Of a stretch of DNA of 64,000 nucleotides, positions 45,356 through 57,532 are shown piece after piece. Source of the stretch: Salvia splendens (Eukaryota; Streptophyta; Magnoliopsida; Lamiales; Lamiaceae); the NCBI RefSeq assembly GCF_004379255.2, contig NC_056044.1:7232001-7296000 (forward strand), given 5' to 3'. Below the pieces are notes generated by a model that saw only the letters and a program-made list of their open reading frames with translations, did no database searches and had not been told where the DNA came from. The translations under genes were made by a program, and so were the position numbers. Positions within the stretch are counted from its first letter, which is position 1. Each line of letters opens with the position of its first letter.

Positions 45356-48271
45356 TGATAAGTCGCATTCTAGGCCTTGGTTACTGGTCAGTATAACGTG
45401 CTTAATTGGATTATATCTGCAAAACAGTTGCTAAAGTGTGCAGGAAAAAGGTTCCAGTCAGTACGAGAGGGTTCGGATAACTCAGGTGAACAGAGCGCCA
45501 GAAGGGTACAATACTGACCAGGATGCATGCCAAAAAGGCTCGAGAGGAGAAGAAGGATTGCTGGGAAGGATCAACCACAAACAAGGGCAAAAGAGTCATT
45601 TCACGAAGAGAGTCTACCCTAAAAAGCAAGGGCAGACCTCCCTATAAAAGGAAGCCACTAGGAGAGAAAGAGAGAAGGAAAAAAGGGAGGATCGACATTC
45701 ACACTTAGTTAGAGTATTCTCTCTCGGTAGATCAGTTCCTTCAGCATAATCCAAGATCTTCTCATTCCTCGCCACAACCATGGTCACCTGAAGTTCCATC
45801 ATTCCACCGGAGAATTGCCTTCCATCGTTCCAGCCAGTTCATTTCGTAGTCATAGCAGTTTCCTCGCCCGGAGTGGCAAAACAATCTTTATTTGCTTTCC
45901 TAGTTAATCTTTACTTGTTTTCCTTACGTTGGATCTGTTGCAATTTCGATACTTGTTAGCTTTTGAAGTATTTCATTTAGATCCAAACGTTTTATGCAAT
46001 TAAGTTGTTTTTATGCATCTCTTTCTATGTGAATCTGTTTCATTCTGCCTAGGTAGCTTAGATCTAGTTGTAGCGGTAATTTCTCATGTGTTGAAAGCGT
46101 GATTTCTTTTGGAGTTGCTCGATCTGTGTTTATTAGTTAAGTTGTTGTTTAGATTTAATTTCTGAAGTGTTTAAGTGCGAGATCTGAGTTTACACGATTC
46201 TGCCACCTTGCATGTCGTCCAGTATGTGTAGTTCTTGATTTCGCTCATTTAATCTTTGAATTTTAGTGAGTTAATTGTGGATCTGAATTGTGAAGTTGTT
46301 GATCTGCAAATGTTAACCATGGAATCTGAGTTTGTTTGATTTTCTGCATTCTTGTTGAAGAAGACAACATCCACATCCAAGTTTGGGACCACTTTTGCTT
46401 TTTAGTTACTTTTTGCTTTTGTCCTTTGCTTTTCTGCTGGTACCCTACAGATCTGACAGTGCAGCCACCTGATAAGGCTAATTTCATGTATTGATTAAAG
46501 GGTTGAATTCATGCATTTACGGGGTCTAACACATGTTTTTAAGCCAAGTGTGTAGTAAGTTTCGCCAGGTCCAGGAAGAAAGAAGGACGATTGCATGGCG
46601 AAGGGAATTGGCGATAAAAGTGAGCAATATGGGAAAAATGACTAGACGGAGGAAACAGCGAAGCTGAAGGGCAGAATTGAGATTTCCGCGAAGGCTTCTA
46701 GAAGATCCTCCGCGCCTATATAAGGGAGAGAGCATGCAGAAAAGGAAGAGAGTTTTTTTCGGCTCCTTAGGTTTTATTTTGGCTCTCTTAGCTCACTTAC
46801 TTCTACACACTTGGGGGGATGTCCGGGAAGTTGTAGGGGATTACGGGTTTCACTTTCTGTTTATTGTTGGGTAACACCGTCCTTGCGTAGGGCAAAGATA
46901 CAATTTACCGCTTTCATTTCATTCCGTTACTGTGAATTTCACCGAGCTTCGCTGTTCGAAGCTCGACTCTGTTTTTCTGAAAATTTATCGTGGATTTATG
47001 CAATTTCTGTTTTCTGATATGGTGATGTTTATTTCGAGTATGAATGATGTTTTATTTCTGAGCTCGTAGTTATTTACTCAATTGGATGCTTTTCGCATTT
47101 GCTTGTCAAATCGGAGTAGAATCGTTGATGATTGTTGTTGACCGGAACAGATTTGTTGAATTGGAGTTTATGGAGTTGATTTTGGTGGTAGTTGGGTTCG
47201 GATTGCTTGGATCCGGAGTGGATTAAGCATCTTATGTGTGGATCTGAAACAGAGTAGTCATAGTTTGATGCCTCATTTCCGTATTTTTATTTCCTTCCGT
47301 CTAGTATATGTAGACCTGTTTAACTTCTGGCTAATCGCAAGTTTCCGAACTTTTACATTCTGTTTGAATCTGGAAATCTACTCTGTTTTCTTCATATTAT
47401 CGTTTGAATCAGTAGGAAAAGCATGTCGTTGTTAGTTAAATTCATAGTTCGTTAGTTGCAGCTTTTCATCCGTACTTTACTGTTTTAGGGAGATGGTCCC
47501 CACTGCTTGCGTTTTTTTCTGTCTAGCTAATTTAGGTAGTTGTTTACTAGGTCAAGGAAATTTGTTTGAGAGATTGAAGTTACGAATATGTTCCATGCCT
47601 GCATGATGTTTTCAGTTTCCTAGGTCTAGTGTTATATTTTCTTCCTGAGTCTAGTAATAGTTTACCTCAACCCAAAATTGCGTGGCAACAGCCCATTCAC
47701 CTTTTCAGAGTCTTCTAAATGCTTTCTTACGCATCCATCTTCGTGGGATCGATCCCTACTTCCCTGTACTAATTCATAGTATAGCGGGTTGAGGGTTTAG
47801 AATGATGAATTTGTGTGTCCAACGACTGAGACTTCTAAGATCCTCTGAGTTCCTAGACCTCGTGATCTAGTGGATTCTCTGGACTTGAGAAGCCTGACCT
47901 AGTATAAAAGCACACACGGTTCCGAAAACACCGTGTCCCCCACTCTCAGGTACACAGCTGTATGTCGATCATTTTCACACCATCCAGTCAGTAGAGTACC
48001 ACCTTTAATTCCTGTCTAGGTAGAATCTCAACCCAAGCATGGTAGCTAACCAACCCCTCTCCAGACTATCACCACAATTATCCAAAGCGCATCCATCTCT
48101 GTGGGATTCGACCCTTACCTCCACTATACTAACCAGTAGAAGTGGGTTGAGGAAATTTAATTGATAAAAGGTTTAGGTTGTCGTGCCAACGACTCAGCTA
48201 GGTTGGGATATTATCCTGATCAGTTGGATGCATACTTGTATATAACACAATACCGAAAACCTGCTCTTTCA
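45356..48271. mobile_element. Outer solo LTR, probably Ty3/gypsy, with a nested LTR
   Basis: It starts TGATAAGTCGC and ends GCTCTTTCA, with a 5-bp duplication TAAAC at 45351-45355 and 48272-48276. It splits the Copia-2 reverse transcriptase exactly between the KWVY and KVKF segments. It has no coding domain. A TATA box (CTATAAAAGG) lies near 45641. The GTGGGATTCGACCC signature near 48098 is typical of some gypsy LTRs. Without the inner insertion it is about 1.38 kb. Confidence 0.75.
46470..47998. mobile_element. Inner solo LTR nested in the outer one
   Basis: It starts TGATAAGGC, like the outer element, and carries its own TATA box (CCTATATAAGGG near 46713) and a second copy of the GCATCCATC..GTGGGATCGATCCC signature near 47730. 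CCACC stands at 46465-46469 and 47999-48003. The right end is TA rather than CA, so the boundary is less secure. Confidence 0.55.
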
Positions 48272-49695
48272 TAAACCCATTTACAATCAATGGGAATCTT
48301 GCCAGGTGGAAAAACTGTAACAGACTAAGTATCTGTTCTAGAGAAAGCTGCCAGTTCATCTTGCATTGCATGCTGCCACTCTTCATATTGGGAGGCTTGT
48401 TTGTAAGTGGTAGGTTCATGTATGGCAGACATGAGTATTACATACTTTAGATACTCAGGGGAAAGTTTGGATAGGTTAAAGTAAGAAGAGATTGGGTATG
48501 GAGTGGCTGATGCAACAGAGTTGCAGATGAAGTCTGTGAGATGAGATGGGGGTTTTATTGTTCTGCCATGGCTGGAAGTGATAGCTTTGTTTGGAATGGA
48601 AGTGGTGATGTTAGTGTTTGAAGTGGAGGGAGTGTGTGGGAATGGTTTAGGAATATTTGGAGGTGGAGCAGAAGTAGGAAAGTCAGAAGGAGACAAATGA
48701 GAGATTGGAAAAATATCGTCATGAAATGTGACATTTCTTGTGATTATTTGTTGCATAGAATCCAAATCAATGAGTTTATACCCTTTGTAGTCAGAGGGAA
48801 ATCCCAGTAGAGCACACCTAATGGCTTTAGTTGAAAAGTTGTCCATGCCCCGTTCTAGAGTAGAAGCATAACAGAGAGAACCAATCACTTTCAAGTGTGA
48901 GTAAGATGGGGTTTTTTGAAAGAGGACTTGAAAATGGGTCACATTATCTGGTAAAACAGATGATGAGACTCTATTTATGAGATAAGAGGTTGTAAGTATG
49001 CAATCCCCCCAAAAATGAATAGGAAGAAAAGATTGGAATAACAAACTCCTAGCAACATTCAAGAGATGCTGATGTTTTCTTTCCACCCGGGCATTTTACT
49101 GGGGAGTTTCAACACAAGAGTGTTGGATGATGGTTCCAAAAGATGAGAACAATGAAGGAATGTTTAGTTCTGGAGCATTGTCACAACGAATGTCTTTTAT
49201 CTTTGTGGAAAATTGGGTAAGAACTGTGTTGAAGAATTGTGGAAGAATAGCTCCAACATCAGACTTGTTGTGCATTAAGAAAGTCTAGACAAATCTGGAG
49301 CAATCATCTACTATAGTGAGGAAATATTTGTATCCCTGGGTAGTGGAGGGGTTGAAGGGTCCCCAGACATCACAGTGGATGAGATCAAAACATTTGGTGG
49401 CATTAGAATCAGATTTGGAGAAAGGAAGGTGTTTTTGTTTGGCAAGAAGATAAATGTCACACAATGAATGAGATTTATTAGGAAAATTGAGAATATCAGA
49501 CATGGTTTTTAGCTTCCCAAATGAAACATGTCCTAACCTCTTATGCCAAATATCTATGCTAGTGACTGAATTAGCATAAGAAATATCAGTAGATGAAGTA
49601 AATGAAGAAGGAATGATAGAACCTTCCACATGCTTGGAATCAGAAGAAACATCAAGTTTGTACAAGTTGTCTAATCTGCTACCCCTCCCAATCAC
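48272..49695 (-). pseudogene. Copia-2 integrase and start of reverse transcriptase
   Basis: The GAG-pre-integrase segment (DIWHKRLGHVSFGKL) and integrase core (HCDVWGPFNPSTTQGYKYFLTI) are followed by a TAG at about 49285, a TAA before NARVERKHQH near 49100, and the rest of integrase to a stop at 48325. A frame change then gives DCKWVY, the start of reverse transcriptase, where a solo LTR has inserted. Confidence 0.85.
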
Positions 49696-49701
49696 ATTTT
49701 C

Positions 49702-51103
49702 CTAAGAAGCTGCCTGAATTTCAATGGAATCATGAGTAAAAATGACAGTGCATGGCAGAGATGAAGTTAATGAGCTCACAGAAATGAGGTTGAAAGAGAA
49801 GGTAGGCACATAGAGGACATAGCAAAGATTGATTGAAGAGGTTAGGTGCACAGTTCCAATGTGTGTGACAGAAGCTGTAACAACAAACATGATGTGTCGC
49901 TCCAGTGTCTAATAGCCAAACTGATGGAGACTTAGAAATAGAATTAATGAATGGATTGGTGAAGAGAGTAGTACCTCTGAAAGGAGCAATGTGAGGAGAT
50001 GTAGGCATGTTTGGTGCAGCAGAAGTGGAGTGAGTTGGAGTGGATGGAGTAAGAGTAGCAGCAGCAAGTTGAGACTGAAGCAAGCTTATCAACTGCTGAC
50101 ATTGCTCCTGAGTAGGCAGATTCATTGATGGAGAAAAAGCAGATTTATCACATGAATCTTCAAAGTTATCCTCCACAAATTTTACAGACTTGATCTCATT
50201 GCCACCAGCACCAAACTTGTTTTTACCCTTACCAAAACCTGGTGGAAAACCGTGGAGAATAAAACATTTATCCACTGTGTGATTAGATTTGCCACAATGT
50301 GAGCAGATTCTCCCCTTATTGTATGATTGAGATGTTGCAGCATTAGCTAGGTAAGGCTGCTCACTCATAGGGGAAGGTATAGTTGGAGAATAGCCATCAA
50401 TGTTTCGTTGCCTTTCCTCCTGCAAAACAAGTGAGAATACTTTTGCTAGAGGAGGAATTGGAACCATAGAGAGAATATTAGATCGAATCTGAGAGAAGAG
50501 AGGATTTAATCCAATCAGAAATTGCATTGTGCACTCTTGCTCTTGATACTCATGCCATTTCAAGGCACTATTGCATCTACAAGAAATGCACCAAGCAATT
50601 GGTTGAGAATGCTTATACTCATCCCAGACAATGCGAAGATTGGTGAAGTAGGCATTGATATCATCTTTCCCTTGATTCAGAGACATGATGCGTTGCTTCA
50701 ATTGATATGCTCGAGGAGAATCAAGTTGAGAGAATTGAAGCCGTAGATCTGACCAAATCTCATGAGCATCATCGAGGTACATAATACTGGAAGATATCTG
50801 AGGGGAGATGGAGTTTCTGAGCCATGAAACAACCATGCTATTGCACCGCAACCATGCTGAGAATAGCAGATCATCATGTGGCCGATGAAGAGCTCCATTG
50901 ATGAAAGCAATTTTATTCTTTGCCACAAGTACAGTGTTGACAGATCGGCTCCAATGAATGTAGTTAGATCCAGTAAGCACATGAGGAACAAACAGCAAGC
51001 TTGGATTATCACTTGGATGAAGGTAGTATGGACTGGAATTATCCTCCATAGGAGAAGAATGAGTGATGTTTGCGTTGGAGTTTGAACTGCTACCACGCAC
51101 CAT
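49702..51103 (-). pseudogene. Copia-2 gag and protease start
   Basis: The frame starts at the ATG 51101-51103. It has the gag helical region (LTGSNYIHWSRSV, then LDDAHEIWSDL), a CCHC knuckle (CSHCGKSNHTVDKC), a Thr/Ser/Pro-rich linker and the protease active site LLDTGATHHVC. A frameshift right after this motif moves the rest of protease into another frame (NLISVSSLTSSLPC), which ends at 49702. This is a different Copia lineage from Copia-1, judged by wording and LTR length. Confidence 0.88.
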
Positions 51104-51172
51104 TGTGAATTGAAGATAAGATAAGGATGAAGAAGAAGAGAAAGTGATTGAATCAGCGGAAGAAATTCAAAT

Positions 51173-51186
51173 CACATCTGATACCA
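51173..51186 (-). other. Copia-2 primer-binding site
   Basis: TGGTATCAGATGTG on the minus strand directly follows the 5' LTR. Its first bases are complementary to initiator-methionine tRNA. Confidence 0.8.
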
Positions 51187-51494
51187 TGTAGAAAATGTAG
51201 AATGTGGATTCATATGATCCAAAGAGAACGAAATCATTTCTATTGAATGATTCATCGAGAAATACAAGAGAGAAGGCTACTCTATTTATACAAAAGATTG
51301 AGCTAAGATGTCAAGCAAAATATCTTCTAACTAACTCTATAACTAACTCATTTCCTAACTAACTCCCTAACTAACTCTTCCAAAATATCCATGCTGACTT
51401 GGCAGTGACGCTGCATGCATGAGAAGGGAGTTAGGAAGATTTATGTTGTCGGCCGAAATCTTGTGTGCATGAGGAGAACTCATCGTTGATTTCA
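51187..51494 (-). repeat. Copia-2 5' LTR
   Basis: This 308-bp LTR is paired with 43608-43915. The primer-binding site adjoins it at 51173-51186. Confidence 0.93.
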
Positions 51495-52013
51495 TCGTTA
51501 AACCAAAGGGATATGGTTGCTTTGTCAGGTAAAAAACTAGGGTTTTGATATTTTCAATTTCAACATTTAATTTATAGATTGATCAGCTAATTAATTAATT
51601 GGAATTGAAATTTTTGATTGCAGGGTCTCGTATGATTAGGCAAGCACGATGCGTGACGTTCCGGGACCGGATCTACAGCAGCCTGGACATCGACCCGAAC
51701 TTTGCGATGATGCGGCGGCGCTACTGCCCTCAAACCGGCGGCGGCGACATTCTGTCGTCGTTGGATGAGTTGACTCCAAACGTCTTTGACAACAATTATT
51801 TTAGGAATCTACAGAATGGGAGAGGTATGCTGGCATCAGATCAACTTCTTTTAAGCCAACAACTGATCAACAGCATTGTGATTTGTGAATGCATACATCA
51901 ACAATCCTGTCAGATTCTCGTCGGATTTCGCCGTCGCCATGATCAAAATGTGAGTTATCGAACCATTAACTGGTGGAGCTGGGTTAAATAGAAGGACGTG
52001 TGCTTCCAGTAAT

Positions 52014-52563
52014 TGACACATTTCAAAATTCAATGTTTTCGAATAATTTCTCATTTGTTATGTGAAAGTGTATTATCAGTTTTTCAATGATATGTTGTCT
52101 TTTACTTTCACTAGTATCACACCCGTGCAATGCACGAATTGATTTAATTTTATCAAAAGTAAATTTCTATTTTAAATTAATTACTTAAAATCAAATATAA
52201 TTATATTTTATCTAAAAATTAAAAATCACAAATGTGCAGAACAATTCAGTGTACCACCCAAAAATATAAAATTAATTAAACAACTTTAGAGGCCAACCAG
52301 GCGCATACATAGATTTAAATAATTGTATGGAATTTGCATTATTTATAAAACTATGAAAAGTTTCCAATGACCATTTTCTTATCTCTTCCACAAAATAATA
52401 ATCATGATTTTATATTTTATTAATGGAACATATACGCTTGAATACCATTCACATCAAAAAATAATAATAATCATCAATAATAAGGAGTCATTAAAATAGA
52501 AAGATGGATTAGTTAAGTATGTAGGACATAAAAAAAGTTACATATGGTGACAATAACATATTA
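52014..52563. other. Intergenic, nothing recognised
   Basis: AT-rich sequence after the pseudogene. TATCACACCCGTGCAATGCACGAATTG at about 52114 resembles the start of other plant repeats. Confidence 0.45.
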
Positions 52564-52814
52564 CTCCCTCCGTCCTTAATAATTCGTCACCATTTGACCC
52601 GGCACGAGTTTCAAGAAATGTAATAGAAAGTGAGTTGAAAAAGTTGGTGGCGTGTGGATCCTACTTTATATATTACTTTTATAATAAAATGTGAGTGTAA
52701 AAGAGTTAGTGGAATGTTGGGTCCACTACAAAAAATGGTAAATGTGAAAGGTAATAAATTTTTAGGGATGTACGAAAAACGAAATAAGTGACAATTTTTC
52801 AGGGACAGATGGAG
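52564..52814. mobile_element. Stowaway MITE
   Basis: CTCCCTCCGTCCTTAATAAT and TTTCAGGGACAGATGGAG are inverted ends bordered by TA. Confidence 0.75.
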
Positions 52815-53893
52815 TAGTTCATAAGTTTTGGGAAAAAAATTGTAAGCAAGGAATCACAAGTTCAATCAACCTCATTGATACAAATTAAAGTGTACAAAAA
52901 CAATCACACAATCTCTCTCATGATTTGGAAAAAAGATATATTGCTTATAACAACTTTGCATGTAAATTATTTCCAAGGCTAAGCCTAACACTTAGCTCTA
53001 ATCCCAAGCCTAAAAATAGTTATAAATTAGTTAAATAAAAGAAACTTAACCAAATATAAACAACACAATGTTACATCTTCTTCTTCACTCATATGTTCAT
53101 TTCTTCTGCAATCTACTTTTGTTTCAGCTTACGCCTCAACCCTGCTTCCTCCTTATTTTCGGTCAACTGACAATTTGATATCAAATTTCATTACCTCAGA
53201 AGGCATATTATATTAATGTTTAGATCTATAGTTGAAATAAATAAGATATTGACATCTCAGCTCTCAAAATAAACTACAAATCTCATACTTGCATAAAAAG
53301 ATTTTAATTTCATGCGTAAACAATTGCCTCCAGTGCCACATGCATAAACAATTTCATGTAGTGTATATAATTCTTGCAATTACATAAACAATGAGAGTTA
53401 ATCAAATCTATCCAGTTACATGTATAGAAGACCATAGAATAAAGTTTATTGAAAAATGAAACCAAAGAATATAGTGCATTAGAAATTTAGTGACAAATCC
53501 CATAGAAATAGAAAATATAAAATAACATAGTGAGTGAATGGAATTATAGCACGTGTGTATATATTTATAGTTCAAGAAAAAGAACGTTTGACATCCTTCA
53601 TTTATTTATAATAAAATTAAAGTTTTTATTATTTTTAACGTAATAACATAACGATTGAAATTTAAATATTTTTAATGCATATAAATATATACGTTAATAA
53701 GAGAGTATAACTTTGTATTTAGTTGAAAGGGTGTCATTTTATTGTAGCGCTTAACGAAGGTAACGTGTCATGATGTGAGAAAAGTTACAATCTTTCATTA
53801 AATCTATTAAAATATAACATTAATTTTCAAACAAATAGTAATAAATAACATCAATTTTTGGATGGAAAACGGCCTCATCAATATTTACATATA
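52815..53893. other. Intergenic, nothing recognised
   Basis: AT-rich. No gene, tandem array or clear element end was found. Confidence 0.5.
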
Positions 53894-54559
53894 GGCCATG
53901 TTTGGTTGGCGGGAAAGTAAAGTTGACAAGAAAAATGAATGCTGGGAAAATGAATCCCGGGAATATGATTTCTAATAACTTTATTTTCCCATGTTTGGAA
54001 AATATCAAGATTTGAAAGTATATATTTGATTTAAACACTAAACTAAAAATATACTTATCATTTTTTATTTATAAAAAATAATAATACATATTATTTAATA
54101 AATTATTAATTATAAATGATAATAATTATATTATTTTATTTATTATTACGATGGATACTGTAAATATGGATTATACATCATAATATATAATAATATAATA
54201 ATAAATAAGATTATTATTATTATTATTATTATTATTATCATTATATTTACTTAATTTTTAATTGAATAAATTTTATAATTTAAAATTTCACTACAATTTT
54301 ATTATTAATTACTAATTTATAAATTAATAATTATTATATTATTATATAATTATAATTATATTTAATTATTTAATAAATTATTATTATTATTATGATAATA
54401 AAAATAAAAATAAATATTAATAATATAGTTATAATTATGATAATTTGAATTATAGTTATTTATTATCCTGAAATTAAGTATGGTTTATACTTTTAAATTA
54501 TTTTTAAAACATTGTAATAAATAGTAACAATAATGATGATGATGTTGTTGATGATGATG

Positions 54560-54630
<71 letters not shown>

Positions 54631-54851
54631 CTGTACTATATTGGATTAAATATGTAAGAATCCTAAAACTGGGAAAAAGAATACCTAAGAAAAGTTATGA
54701 TTTAGAATCCTGGAAAGTTGTACTAACTTTCCTTGTTTCAGGATTTTGATTACTTTCCCAATTTGATTAAAAACGAAAACAAACACAGGAATTTAAAATT
54801 TAAGGAATCAGATTACTTTCCCAGACAGAATCCTGGCAACCAAACATGGCC
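53894..54851. mobile_element. Tourist-like (PIF/Harbinger) element, 958 bp, AT-rich core
   Basis: GGCCATGTTTGGTTGGCGGGAAAG and CCTGGCAACCAAACATGGCC are inverted, and ATA stands on both sides. The interior is nearly all A/T and includes (ATT)n at about 54210-54240 and (GAT)n/(AAT)n at 54535-54629. No coding capacity. Confidence 0.75.
54535..54629. repeat. Trinucleotide microsatellite
   Basis: A run of GAT units passes into more than 20 consecutive AAT/TAA units inside the Tourist-like element. Confidence 0.9.
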
Positions 54852-55122
54852 ATAAGATTATCTATAAATATATGTATACACAAACGCACAATCATGAGTG
54901 TAACGCACCTTAGCCTTTAATTTATGATAATCAGTTCATTAGACAAAGTTTATAGCCTAAATTATTTAATGACATGTATTACTCATAAATATTCATTAGT
55001 TTCTACGAATATCTAGATTTGCCCAAAAATATGCAACGGCGAACCACATTGCTAGCAAGTGTAGTGGGCACTAGCTATCAGCGGCGGACTCAAGATTTCA
55101 ACTCTGGGTCCAAATTATTATA

Positions 55123-55345
55123 CTCCCTCCGTCCCATAGAAAAAAAATATATTTTCTTTTTCATTCGTCCAATAGAAATAGTCTATTTATGGTAACCTAT
55201 TTTCATTCTCTTTTACTTTATCATTTATGGTCTCACCACCCACTACACAATTTCAACTACTTTTTCACATTTAATCTTACTTTACCAGTTACGCATTAAA
55301 ACCCGTGCCAACCCTAAATGGTCTATTTCTATGAGACCGAGGGAG
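55123..55345. mobile_element. Stowaway MITE
   Basis: CTCCCTCCGTCCCATAGAAA and TTTCTATGAGACCGAGGGAG are inverted, bordered by TA. Just upstream, CAGCGGCGGACTCAAGATT (about 55079) resembles the end of the hAT-type MITE at 38368. Confidence 0.8.
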
Positions 55346-55647
55346 TATACAATTATAAGATACAGTATTTTTTATATTTGCGTGGCTGAAAGTACTTGCG
55401 GTATGGGGTGGCAAGGAGTTGCAAAAAAAATAAATGAACATTGAGTATCAAACAAAATAGGATGTTGATTGTAAATAGAAATACATATTGTGATTTTCGT
55501 CAAAAGTAGTGTTGGCATTAGGAAAGCAAGAATAACGCATAACTGTTATTAATAATACTCTTTTTTATGACTGAACATCGTAATACCGATAAACTATAGT
55601 AATATCTGTTATCGGATGTATACTGAAAATCATTTTTTGGCGACAGG

Positions 55648-56210
55648 TTGCAATGGACCGGGTCGGCTCCATACCCATTCCACTACAAAAAATTCTCAAT
55701 TTAGTGATGGAATTATCTGTCACTAATGAGTGAAATTTAGGCACTTAACTTATGTAGTGACAGATAAATTATCGACAGATCCGTCGATACAAAGCTTGTC
55801 AGTAAAAAATTATTAGCGACGGATTGTCCGTCGCTTAAGTCACAATGACGGAAATCAAAGGAGGCCACCATGGTAAATTCGGATCAGTGACTGACTATTC
55901 TGTTATCAATTAGTGACTGACGCTTTTCAGTCACTTATCCGTCACCAATTCTTGAAATTCCCGCTGCCGTCACTAATTCCTGTACTAATTTGCATTTTTT
56001 TTGTAGTGTTCAAAATGCGGGTAGTTAATAAACGTGTATATGCGCAATATTTGAAATGGACAACTAGACAAAGTGCAAAGGACCGGGTCTGGTTGTTTTT
56101 AATATTATGAGTATATTATGCTATCTGCACATCATTTTAATAGTAGTAATAGTCGTTGCTATCACTTTAAAAAGTTGATTCCCTAATTTACATAAAATAT
56201 AGGAGTATCT
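55648..56210. repeat. Peroxidase 3'-flank block, copy 3
   Basis: GGTTGCAATGGACCGGGTCGGCTCC..CCATTC is followed by a CACTA MITE and then TTCAAAATGCGGGTAG and the rest of the block. It is the counterpart of 36573 and 38165 but lies 3.6 kb beyond the peroxidase pseudogene. Confidence 0.8.
55681..56008. mobile_element. CACTA MITE (328 bp)
   Basis: Ends CACTACAAAAAATT and TTTTTTTTGTAGTG are inverted, with TTC on both sides. The empty site (CCCATTCAAAATG) is visible in the two other copies of the block. The interior has repeated GTCACTAAT/GTGACTGA words, partly inverted. Confidence 0.88.
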
Positions 56211-56827
56211 TAAATATCAGTAATGTGACGTTATCTAGGTGGTTGTCACTCTAATCTAAGGGCTATAAGTTGGTCTTCGTTTTGATATAAGATACTCTAT
56301 AGTATTTTTTCGTTTTGATATAAGATATTCTGTTGTATTTTTTCCCAAACTATGTAGGACTATGTATATATATAATATACATATTGTAATAAAATATTGT
56401 AATGAAGGAAAATTGAGAAGAATTTATATGAACAGATTCTAGAATACCTAAGAAAAAAGAAAATGTTGACTCTTAATGTGTTTTTTTTTTAAATTCAGAC
56501 AGAATATGTGTTTTTTCATTCGGCAAAAGAGGATCACTGTTTATTGGTGACTTTTCTAGCTTGTACCTTAATTTCGCATTGTAATTTTAGTTAAAACAAA
56601 TGCGGGTAACTTAAAGTCAAGGGAACTATGTAACGATCCAACTTTTACACATTTGATGTTTTTTGGTGATGCTAGTATGTTTGAATAACAAAAGTTGCAC
56701 ACAACGATTCTTAGTTTTTCCTTTATTGATTTGATTATTTTTGTTTCATCCAATCCCTCCCATAATGTACACATGAATCTTCGTGATCTAAACTGTCAAC
56801 AAATATTGCTAATTCATCATTTAATTG
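56211..56827. other. Intergenic, nothing recognised
   Basis: AT-rich, without a supported gene. Confidence 0.45.
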
Positions 56828-57282
56828 CTAACTACAACTAATTTAAGTCCATAAGATTTTCAGAGATCTATTGGTCTATAAATTGTCATGTGTAATTTTC
56901 TTTTATTATTATTTAAATTTAAATAAATTAGAAGAATGACCAAATTTAGGGTTTTGGATAAAATATCAATATAGTATATAAAATATATCAACATGGTTCC
57001 TTAAATATGAATATGTCAACACAATTTTGTATTAGCATTATATATATATTATATTGACATATTTTGATACTTACATTTACATTCATCTGATACGTAAAAA
57101 TACAAAAATTCAAAAAAAAATTTTAAATTTTGACATCGGAACATATGCAAGTAAGATCTCGTTAGAATCTTTATAAAATTATCTTTAATTTGATACATTT
57201 TGTGTAAAAAAATAATATAAATTGAGATAGTTATAATCATTTAAAGTTTTAAGATATTTTTTAAAAGTTGGTTATAACTAAC

Positions 57283-57424
57283 TGTTGGCAATTGAAACTA
57301 AAAATATAACATATAACTGTCCCACATCGGTGTCAAGATAAAAACTGAAACTAGTATATAAGTCTCATGGACTCCTCCTCCTATCACCAATTGGTTTTAG
57401 GATGGAACCCATGGATTTCTATCA
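57283..57424 (+). repeat. Copia-3 5' LTR (type A)
   Basis: 142 bp, identical to 62516-62657. It includes a TATATAAG box at about 57354. Confidence 0.95.
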
Positions 57425-57440
57425 TGGTATCAGAGCAGTG
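57425..57440 (+). other. Copia-3 primer-binding site
   Basis: TGGTATCAGAGCAGTG directly follows the 5' LTR, complementary to initiator-methionine tRNA. Confidence 0.9.
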
Positions 57441-57532
57441 GCTCAGAATATAGTTTCATCATAGCCGTGTACCTTATCTCGGCCAAAAGGCGGAGGATCA
57501 CCACCGGACCTGAAAATGACATAAGAAAAAGA

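Larger units (their letters stand above)
43608..51494 (-). mobile_element. Ty1/copia element Copia-2, nested in the peroxidase pseudogene
   Basis: The 308-bp LTRs (43608-43915 and 51187-51494) have TG...CA ends and differ at only three positions by eye. Gag and pol lie on the minus strand. The flanks show no target duplication (AACCT at the left, TCGTT at the right), and some peroxidase codons are lost there. Pol is interrupted by a solo-LTR complex at 45356-48271. Stops and frameshifts inactivate the coding region. Confidence 0.93.
43014..52013 (+). pseudogene. Class III peroxidase pseudogene split by Copia-2
   Basis: Exon 1 (43014-43228) starts MKISSNHY and then meets TAA. The distal motif reads HF-stop-DCF because the catalytic His codon is replaced by TAA. 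Exon 2 (about 43318-43607) keeps [11 protein letters not shown] but loses frame after PGVV, where SCAD should follow. Copia-2 then interrupts it. The gene resumes at 51496 (LNQRDMVALSG), splices at about 51530/51624 and ends near 52013. In the last exon the proximal haem ligand His is Arg (GSRMIRQARC). The tail is out of frame. Both essential histidines are gone, and the middle exons are fused as in the intact gene. About eight codons at the insertion point are missing. Confidence 0.92.

Noticed and set aside
45411..47435. Several short open frames within the solo LTR complex
   Set aside because: LTR sequence; no initiation context or domain. They are chance frames.
55681..56008. Inverted repeat as a possible microRNA hairpin
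   Set aside because: Terminal CACTACAA repeats, a 3-bp target duplication and an empty site in two paralogous blocks identify a CACTA MITE. Small RNAs may still arise from it.
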